The position numbers and the translations under genes were made by a program. DNA of 64,000 nucleotides. Source: Neisseria sp. Marseille-Q5346 (GTDB lineage Bacteria > Pseudomonadota > Gammaproteobacteria > Burkholderiales > Neisseriaceae). The stretch covers positions 1,426,001 through 1,490,000 of the forward strand of contig NZ_OX336253.1 of assembly GCF_946902045.1 (NCBI RefSeq), written 5' to 3'. Positions within the stretch are counted from its first letter, which is position 1. Each line of letters opens with the position of its first letter. Positions 57,991 to 64,000 of the stretch are shown here, piece after piece. Below the pieces are notes generated by a model. It saw only the letters and a program-made list of their open reading frames with translations. It did not search any database and was not told the origin of the DNA.

Positions 57991-58992
57991 ATGACTGCTC
58001 CCATTCTCGCCATCACTTCCGGCGAACCGGCCGGCATCGGCCCCGACATCTGCCTTGATTTGGCTTTCGCCGACCTTCCTTGCCGCCCCGTTGTTTTGTG
58101 CGATAAAAATCTGTTGGCGCAAAGGGCCGGACAGCTCGGCAAATCCGTCATCCTGCGCGATTTTCAAGCCCAAGCGGCCGATCCGTTGCCCAAGGGCGAA
58201 CTCGAAGTCCTGCATATTCCCTTAGATGCCGAGTGTCGGGCGGGCGAACTCAATCCTGCCAATGCCGCGTATGTCCTCCGATTGCTGGATACGGCGTATC
58301 AAGGCATTTCAGACGGCCTGTTTGCCGGTATGGTGACCGCGCCGCTGCATAAAGGCATCATCAACGATGCCCACGCAGGCAACGGATTTTTCAGCGGCCA
58401 TACCGAATACCTCGCCGAAAAAAGCCATACCGAACAAGTCGTCATGATGCTGACCGGCGGCGGCCTGCGAGTTGCATTGGTGACCACTCATCTGCCGCTG
58501 AAAGACATTTCCGCCGCCATTACGAAGCCTTTAATCGAGTCGGTTGTCCGCATTCTTGAACACGACCTGCGCCATAAGTTCGGCATAGCCAAACCGGTCA
58601 TCCTCGTTACCGGCCTCAATCCCCACGCGGGCGAAGGCGGCCATTTGGGACACGAAGAAATCGACACCATTATTCCGGCGCTTCATGCCTTGCAGGCCGA
58701 AGGCATAGACGCGCGCGGCCCGTATCCTGCCGATACGGTGTTCCAACCTTTTTTGCTCAAAGACGCCGACGCCGTCCTCGCCATGTATCACGACCAAGGG
58801 CTGCCGGTGCTCAAATATGCCGGTTTCGGCGAAGGCGTGAACATCACCCTCGGCTTGCCCTTTATCCGCACCTCTGTCGATCATGGCACGGCCTTGAACT
58901 TGGCAGGTACGGGCAAAGCCGATTCCGGCAGCCTGATTACTGCCGTTCAAGCCGCGCTTGATATGGCGCACAATATGCAGCAGGTCGTCTGA
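57991..58992 (+). CDS. pdxA: 4-hydroxythreonine-4-phosphate dehydrogenase
   Basis: 333 residues. It opens ITSGEPAGIGPDI; the metal-binding histidines lie in HKGIINDAHAGNGFFSGHTEYLA, LNPHAGEGGHLGHEE and AMYHDQGLPVLK. It oxidises 4-phosphohydroxy-L-threonine in pyridoxal phosphate synthesis. Its stop TGA sits in a DUS variant (CAGGTCGTCTGA). Another DUS encodes I-S-D-G-L internally. The longer upstream frame runs through a DUS hairpin and is rejected. Confidence 0.95.
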   Translation: MTAPILAITSGEPAGIGPDICLDLAFADLPCRPVVLCDKNLLAQRAGQLGKSVILRDFQAQAADPLPKGELEVLHIPLDAECRAGELNPANAAYVLRLLDTAYQGISDGLFAGMVTAPLHKGIINDAHAGNGFFSGHTEYLAEKSHTEQVVMMLTGGGLRVALVTTHLPLKDISAAITKPLIESVVRILEHDLRHKFGIAKPVILVTGLNPHAGEGGHLGHEEIDTIIPALHALQAEGIDARGPYPADTVFQPFLLKDADAVLAMYHDQGLPVLKYAGFGEGVNITLGLPFIRTSVDHGTALNLAGTGKADSGSLITAVQAALDMAHNMQQVV

Positions 58993-59127
58993 AGCGTGAA
59001 GGTTTAATCGTTTGTCGGCGTAATGTGTTCCTGTAACAGCATCATCAGGGAGCATCTGCCTGCCGATTTGATGAAGCCGATGGATGTTTGGACAATAATC
59101 AGCGTTTTATTTTAAAAATCATATAAA

Positions 59128-59172
59128 AAAGGCCGTCTGAAGCCCCATGTTTTGGGTTTCAGACGGCCTTTG
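59128..59172. terminator. bidirectional DUS-pair terminator between pdxA and the S49 peptidase
   Basis: AAAAAGGCCGTCTGAAGCCC and its inverted copy with a 7-base loop; it lies just downstream of both converging genes. Confidence 0.75.
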
Positions 59173-59183
59173 GGTTTTTTGGC

Positions 59184-60179
59184 TTACCAAATTTCAGACA
59201 AAGTTTCTTTGACTTTGGCCTTCACTTCCGCACCGAAGCGGCGGCTGAGCATTTTGCTGAAATCGTCTTGCGGCGTGTAGTTGACCAGCTCGGGGGCTTT
59301 GACAACATCGCGGGCAACGCTGTAAATGCTGCCGAAGTCGTCAATCAGGCCGACCTGTTTGGCTTCTTTGCCGGTGTAAATACGGCCGCTGAAAACGTCG
59401 GGATACTGTTTGTCTTTCAACCTTGCGCCACGGCCGAGTTTGACGGCTTTGATAAATTCTTGGTGGATATCACCCAACATGGTTTCCCAAATTTGGGTTT
59501 GCGCCGGGGTTTCAGGTGTGAAAGGGTCACCCATGCCTTTGTTGCTGCCGGCGGTTTTCAGACGGCGTTTGACACCGGCTTTGTCCATCAGGCCGGTAAA
59601 GTCGAAACCGCCGCCGATCACGCCGATGCTGCCGACAATGCTGGAAGGGTCGGCATAAATTTTGTCGGCTGCGGCGGCAATGTAGTAGCAGCCGGAAGCG
59701 CACATGTCTTCGGCAACGAGGTAAACGGGGATGTCTTTGTGTTCAGCTTTGAGGCGGCGGACTTCGTTAAAGGCCGTGTTGGACACGACAGGTGAACCGC
59801 CGGGGCTGTTGGCACGGATGATGATGGCTTTGGCGTTGCCGTTCTCGTAGGCGGCTTCCATGCTGTCGCGCAGGATTTGGACTTGGTCGTCGATGTCGTT
59901 GCCGATTTCACCGGTCAGGTCGATAACGGCGGTGTGTTCGCTGCGGGCTTGGATGCTCGTGGTTTTTCCTTCTTCTTCCGCAAGGCCGAAGATTAGACTG
60001 AGGAAGATGAGGACGGCGACGCCGCGCCAGATATTGCGCCAAATGCGGGCGCGGCGTTGTTCTTGGTAGGCGGCGAGGAGGACTTCGCGCAGGGTATTGC
60101 GCTCCCAGTTGTCGACGGGTGTGGAGGCTGAAGAGGGTGTGTTTTGGGCATCGCCTTCACGGTGGATTCGGTATTGCAT
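59184..60179 (-). CDS. sppA: S49 family signal peptide peptidase
   Basis: 331 residues, short SppA form. A single membrane anchor (about 49-66) puts the catalytic domain in the periplasm. The catalytic serine is Ser162 in DMCASGCYYIAA, and a lysine near 215 (AGSNKGMG) is the likely general base. It degrades cleaved signal peptides in the inner membrane. Confidence 0.88.
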   Translation of the reverse strand: MQYRIHREGDAQNTPSSASTPVDNWERNTLREVLLAAYQEQRRARIWRNIWRGVAVLIFLSLIFGLAEEEGKTTSIQARSEHTAVIDLTGEIGNDIDDQVQILRDSMEAAYENGNAKAIIIRANSPGGSPVVSNTAFNEVRRLKAEHKDIPVYLVAEDMCASGCYYIAAAADKIYADPSSIVGSIGVIGGGFDFTGLMDKAGVKRRLKTAGSNKGMGDPFTPETPAQTQIWETMLGDIHQEFIKAVKLGRGARLKDKQYPDVFSGRIYTGKEAKQVGLIDDFGSIYSVARDVVKAPELVNYTPQDDFSKMLSRRFGAEVKAKVKETLSEIW

Positions 60180-60199
60180 GATGTGATGTGCTTTCTTGT

Positions 60200-60227
60200 A
60201 GGCCGTCTGAATGTTCAGACGGCCTTA
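60200..60227 (-). terminator. DUS-pair hairpin between the lipoprotein and S49 genes
   Basis: AGGCCGTCTGAA and TTCAGACGGCCTT with a 2-base loop; sits just after the lipoprotein stop. Confidence 0.6.
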
Positions 60228-60233
60228 TCGGTT

Positions 60234-61256
60234 TTAGTTGATGGAATAGCCGCGCAGGTATTGCGTACGTTCGCGGGTCATGCGGGTTTCACACTGCAGG
60301 CGCAGGTATTCTGCTTGTGCGGCGTTGTCTGCGGACGCGGCGGCTTGTTGGCAGTTGAGTTTTTTGCTTTGAATCCAGGCGCGTTGCTCGCCGAGGATTT
60401 GTTGTTTGACGTCACTGTCCATGCCGCCCCAGAGGTCGTTGATCTCGCCGTCCGCCTGACGGTTTTGCGCGCGCGCGTTGTCGAGTTCGCTTTGGCTGAG
60501 GCCGGGCGGCTCGTTGCGTTGGGTTTCATGGTCGGGGCGCAGGACTTCGTAATCTGAATCATCGTCATCATCGGTCAAACCGACGGCTTGGCTGGCGGCG
60601 TTGTTTTCAAGGATGTCTTGCGGATTGACAGTCGGCGGTTCTTCCGTGTTTTGGTTTTGCAGCAGCTTGATGGCCTGCTCTTTAGATACTGGTTTGCCAT
60701 CTATCATGACGATGCTTTTCACGCCGTAGGGCAGCAGGGTGGCGGAAAGGGTTTGGGCGGTGGAACTCAGGGTGTTGTCTTCGAAAACCGGTTTGCCGTC
60801 TTTATCGGGGGTGTAGAGCAGGGTGGTGCTGAACGTGTTGTTTTCAAAGGTCAGGTTGCTGCCCATCAGTTTTTGTTCGAGCATGTCGGACAACGGGGTG
60901 CTGCCGTAAATCAGTGGGCTGTTGTCTATGGCCGTCTTGAGGATGGTGTCGGGAATGCGGATTTTGAGGTTGGCACGGCAGATGGCTTTGCCGTCGTCTT
61001 CGGTTTCTTTGGGGTCTTCAAGCAGGGTTTCTAATTCGAGGCCGGCGGCGATGATTTTGTCGGCATCGACGAATTGGCGGTTGTCATTGCGGGCAAATGA
61101 GCGCGCTTGTTGTTTGAGGGTGTCTTCGATGGTGGTACGGATGTTTTGCAGTGTGGCCGGTTGGGCGCAATCAAGCGCGGCTTTCGGCTCTTCTTTGCTG
61201 CATGCGGCAAGAAGAATCGTGCTTAAAATCAATACGGAAGCGGTTTTTTTGTACAT
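60234..61256 (-). CDS. lipoprotein with LprI-like (DUF1311) C-terminal domain
   Basis: 340 residues. Lipobox LLAAC at residues 15-19 makes Cys19 the lipid anchor. The middle is charged with an acidic stretch (DDDDDSDYE, about 229-237). The C-terminal region with EQRAWIQSKKLNCQQAA, a second cysteine in LRLQCETRMTRERTQYL and periodic tryptophans resembles LprI/DUF1311, a domain of lysozyme inhibitors. Role inferred only; it could protect the cell wall from host lysozyme. Confidence 0.78.
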   Translation of the reverse strand: MYKKTASVLILSTILLAACSKEEPKAALDCAQPATLQNIRTTIEDTLKQQARSFARNDNRQFVDADKIIAAGLELETLLEDPKETEDDGKAICRANLKIRIPDTILKTAIDNSPLIYGSTPLSDMLEQKLMGSNLTFENNTFSTTLLYTPDKDGKPVFEDNTLSSTAQTLSATLLPYGVKSIVMIDGKPVSKEQAIKLLQNQNTEEPPTVNPQDILENNAASQAVGLTDDDDDSDYEVLRPDHETQRNEPPGLSQSELDNARAQNRQADGEINDLWGGMDSDVKQQILGEQRAWIQSKKLNCQQAAASADNAAQAEYLRLQCETRMTRERTQYLRGYSIN

Positions 61257-61361
61257 GGGTACTCCTGAAGATGACGGCCTTTCAGACGGCCTGACGTGCT
61301 TATCATAACAAAAGCACTTGCAGCAAGTAAATGCGGCAAGTGCTTTTCTATGTCAGACGTA

Positions 61362-62576
61362 TCAGCCTTTGATGACGCTGATGAAGCCGGAGAGGATGGC
61401 GGCGTTGAGCAAGTCAACGAAGAACGCACCGACCATAGGCACAATCAAGAAGGCTTTGTGAGACGGGCCGAAAGTTTGGGTAATGGACTGCATGTTGGCA
61501 ACGGCAGTCGGGGTAGCACCCAAACCGAAACCGCAGTGACCAGCCGCCAATACGGCAGAGTCGTAATCGCGACCCATGAAGACGTAGGTAACGAAAGTGG
61601 CGTACAGAATCATCACGACGGTTTGTACGGCCAAGATGATGGTTACAGGGCCTGCCAGACCGGTCAATTCCCACAGTTTCAGGTTCAGAAGAGCCATAGA
61701 CAGGAAGAGGGACAGGGAGGCGTTACCGAATACGTCGATGGCACGGTCAAACATATTGACTTTGAAAGCGGCAGTCAGGACGTTGCGGATGACCACGCCT
61801 GCAAACAGACACCATACGAATTTAGGCAGGTCGAAGAAGGCTTTGTCGTAGCCGTCGACAATTTCGGCAAAAGCCAAACATGCGGCAAACATCGCGAGCG
61901 TTTCGACAGCGGAGTCAGCCGTAATCAGGCGGGTGCGCTGTGCTTGTTCGAAGACGTCGTCGGTTTGGTCGTTGTCAACTGGTTTTTTATTTGTTTCCAG
62001 AGGTTTGCGACCCATTTTGTTGATCAGGCGACGGGCAACGGGACCGCCGATCAGGCCGCCGAATACCAGGCCGAAGGTGGCGGAAGCCATACCCAAGCCG
62101 GTTGCGCCGGTCAGGCCGAATTTGCTTTCAAAGTCAGGACCCCATGCGCCGGCTGTACCGTGACCACCGGTCAGGGTAATCGAACCGGTAATCAGGCCGA
62201 TCAGCGGATCCAGACCCAATGCGCTTGCCAAGCCGACACCGACGAAGTTTTGGATGATGATGAATGCACCCACCACGGCGGTAAAGATAACCAAAGGCAG
62301 GCCGCCCGCTTTCAAACGGGAGAAGTCCGCGCTCAAACCGATGGATGTAAAGAAGATGAGCATGAACGCATCTTGCAGCGGTTTTTCAAATTTGAAGCTG
62401 ACGCCGTAGGCTTCGTGCAGGGCGAACAGGACGATAGCGGCAACCAAACCGCCGGCGACCGGCTCGGGAATATTGAAGTCTCGTAAGAATTTGATTTTTT
62501 GAACCAGAAATTTACCAACCAGCAACACGAGTGTGGCGGCAATCAGTGTGTAATAACTGTTGAATTCCCATTCCAT
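61362..62576 (-). CDS. gltS: sodium/glutamate symporter
   Basis: 404 residues, ten to twelve helices, GltS family. Two inverted pore-loop repeats are visible (ITGSITLTGGHGTAGAWGP and VLAAGHCGFGLGATPTAVANM). It takes up glutamate with sodium. CTAGGAGGTGAAACAACATG gives a perfect ribosome binding site. No regulator adjoins it. Confidence 0.95.
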   Translation of the reverse strand: MEWEFNSYYTLIAATLVLLVGKFLVQKIKFLRDFNIPEPVAGGLVAAIVLFALHEAYGVSFKFEKPLQDAFMLIFFTSIGLSADFSRLKAGGLPLVIFTAVVGAFIIIQNFVGVGLASALGLDPLIGLITGSITLTGGHGTAGAWGPDFESKFGLTGATGLGMASATFGLVFGGLIGGPVARRLINKMGRKPLETNKKPVDNDQTDDVFEQAQRTRLITADSAVETLAMFAACLAFAEIVDGYDKAFFDLPKFVWCLFAGVVIRNVLTAAFKVNMFDRAIDVFGNASLSLFLSMALLNLKLWELTGLAGPVTIILAVQTVVMILYATFVTYVFMGRDYDSAVLAAGHCGFGLGATPTAVANMQSITQTFGPSHKAFLIVPMVGAFFVDLLNAAILSGFISVIKG

Positions 62577-62793
62577 GTTGTTTCACCTCCTAGAAATGTT
62601 TTTCCGAGCATCCGTTTTTGTTCCGGATGTAGTGTGTTTCAACGCTTGGCGTTATCCGCCGGGCGCCATGGTATTGATGCGCGGGCAAGGTGTTTTCAGA
62701 AAGAAATGAAAACAATGACGTGTCCGTGAAAAATAACTGGCAAATATTAGGGGAATAGTTAAAGATTGTCAAAAAATGCGAGTGTAAATATTT

Positions 62794-64000
62794 TCAGACT
62801 GCCTTTTGACCGATGGCATGGTGCGCTTCGCGGCGCCATTGTTCTAATAGGGATGTTAATGATTCGGCCGAAGTGTGGCCGTTGCTGATGGCGGCTTGCA
62901 GCCAGTAGCAGGCGGTCGGAACATGACAGCCGACACCTTGCCCGTGATAGTAAAAACAGGCGAGGTGGTATTGGGCGGAAGGGTGGTTTTGTTCGGCAGC
63001 GATGGCGTACCAGTGGGCGGCCGCCCGAGGGTCTTGCGACGTACCGAGACCGTAATGGTAGATGCGGCCTAAGGCTGCCGCCGCGTTTTTATGGTGGAAC
63101 TCGGCAGCTTCCATGTAATTCTTGCGCGCGGCATTGTAGTCGGCGGGACGGCCGATGGCGTGGGCTTGTGCTTCCGCCAAACGGTAGATGGTTTCGGTTT
63201 GTTGTTGTTGCAGGGCAGCAGTTTTGATTTGTTCGTATTGTTGCGGATGGTACAGTGCGGCGTCGCTGATGAGTTTTTGTGCTGCGGTGGCAGAACCCAG
63301 CGCGGCGGCACGGTGGTAGTAATCATGCGCGATATGGTTGTCGGCTTTAATGCCGAGGCCGTAGCGGTAGAGGTCGCCCATGATTTTCAGCGCTTCGGGA
63401 TGGTCTTTCTCGGCGGCGGCTTTGGCATATCGTGCCGCTTGGAACGGATCGCGTTCGGAAAGTTCGCCGGTTAGGGCATATTGGGCCAGCTTGGCCTGTG
63501 CTTCCGCTTGCTCCTTATCGGCGGCACAACGATACCATTCTAAGGCTTCGGGTTTGCGTTGGGCGGCAAGAAGGTCAGCCAGCAAGGTTTGTGCGGCGAT
63601 GTGGCCGGCTTGCGCGGCTTGTTCGAGATAGTGTTCGGCTTGTGCGTGATTGGGGTTGACACCTGTACCGTAGAAGTAGATTTGACCGAGTTGCCAGCAG
63701 GCGGCAGTCACGCCGAGCGCGGCCGCTTTTTCGTATTGTTCGATGGCTGTTTCAACGTCGCCTTGGCGTTGATGATGACGTGCCAGATGGTAATACGCAG
63801 GCGCAGCATATCGGGCGACGGCAAGCTCCGCCCAGTAGAGGGATTGTGGATCGTTGCGTTGCGCGTGGTAACGCATGAGGATTAATTGGGCTTCGAGGTG
63901 ACCTTGCTCACCCAGCCAGGCGTAGTCGTTAAGAAGCTGTCCGGTCGGGGTGCCGTTGTGTTCGCGTTGTTGCAGCAGGGTAAAGAGTGCCTTGGGGTGG
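62794..64000 (-). CDS. Sel1-repeat (SLR/TPR-like) protein, 5' end outside the window
   Basis: The frame is open through the right edge: upstream of the first internal ATG (63876) the minus strand still reads without stops (for example GEQGHLEAQLIL). About 400 residues are visible, with eight or more degenerate Sel1 repeats of 36 residues, seen as A-x-x-x-L-x-x-x-Y-x-x-G-x-G patterns such as LGQIYFYGTGVNPNHAQA and MGDLYRYGLGIKADNHIA. Such repeats bind proteins or peptidoglycan; function unknown. Its stop is within a decayed DUS (AAGGCAGTCTGA). Confidence 0.85.
   Translation of the reverse strand, partial: HPKALFTLLQQREHNGTPTGQLLNDYAWLGEQGHLEAQLILMRYHAQRNDPQSLYWAELAVARYAAPAYYHLARHHQRQGDVETAIEQYEKAAALGVTAACWQLGQIYFYGTGVNPNHAQAEHYLEQAAQAGHIAAQTLLADLLAAQRKPEALEWYRCAADKEQAEAQAKLAQYALTGELSERDPFQAARYAKAAAEKDHPEALKIMGDLYRYGLGIKADNHIAHDYYHRAAALGSATAAQKLISDAALYHPQQYEQIKTAALQQQQTETIYRLAEAQAHAIGRPADYNAARKNYMEAAEFHHKNAAAALGRIYHYGLGTSQDPRAAAHWYAIAAEQNHPSAQYHLACFYYHGQGVGCHVPTACYWLQAAISNGHTSAESLTSLLEQWRREAHHAIGQKAV

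Overview
The window is chromosomal DNA from a Neisseria species. The strongest sign is the DNA uptake sequence core GCCGTCTGAA, which occurs dozens of times on both strands, often as inverted pairs between genes where it doubles as a transcription terminator. Most copies read AGGCCGTCTGAA (the AG dialect) rather than ATGCCGTCTGAA, which points to a commensal Neisseria of the subflava/flavescens/mucosa kind rather than meningococcus or gonococcus. Gene content and order (14-gene nuo operon, the frr-uppS-cdsA-dxr-rseP-bamA-skp-lpxD-fabZ-lpxA-lpxB block) agree. The species call is inference.

Layout. 0-6.7 kb: an ABC exporter, a LOG-family protein, truC, prfB and a POT peptide transporter. 7.0-24.3 kb: the complete NADH dehydrogenase I operon nuoA-N followed by a DUF2818 membrane protein. 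The operon is interrupted twice by genes unrelated to complex I: a small AT-rich secreted protein between nuoE and nuoF, and an AAA-ATPase/PIN-nuclease gene pair between nuoL and nuoM. 24.5-38.6 kb: a co-directional envelope-biogenesis block covering ribosome recycling, undecaprenyl and CDP-diacylglycerol synthesis, isoprenoid synthesis (dxr), site-2 protease, BamA, Skp, lipid A synthesis (lpxD, fabZ, lpxA, lpxB) and MurJ. 38.7-44.1 kb: thiC under a TPP riboswitch (minus strand), an initiator tRNA, a FUSC protein, rnhB and pyrD. 44.4-52.2 kb: an OPT transporter, a tiny cationic ORF behind an attenuator-like leader, waaA, a pseudoazurin, and an iron-chelate ABC transporter operon flanked by two copies of the pseudoazurin 3' end. 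52.3-57.1 kb: a regulatory-type PTS (EI, HPr, EIIA), hpt and a ThiP/FbpB-like permease. 57.3-64 kb: cytochrome b561, pdxA, an S49 peptidase, an LprI-like lipoprotein, gltS and a Sel1-repeat protein running off the right edge.

The best candidate for an undescribed system is the two-gene ATPase/PIN cassette at about 19.13-20.75 kb. The ATPase keeps Walker A, a signature-like LSSG, Walker B and an H-loop; the PIN protein keeps the acidic quartet; the two ORFs share one base at a TAATG junction; and they sit in AT-richer DNA bounded by decayed uptake sequences inside an otherwise core operon. Second-tier candidates are the 30-residue ORF with a three-segment attenuator-like leader near 46.5 kb and the flanking repeats around the iron transporter operon. 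All functional statements come from reading motifs by eye; no database search was run.
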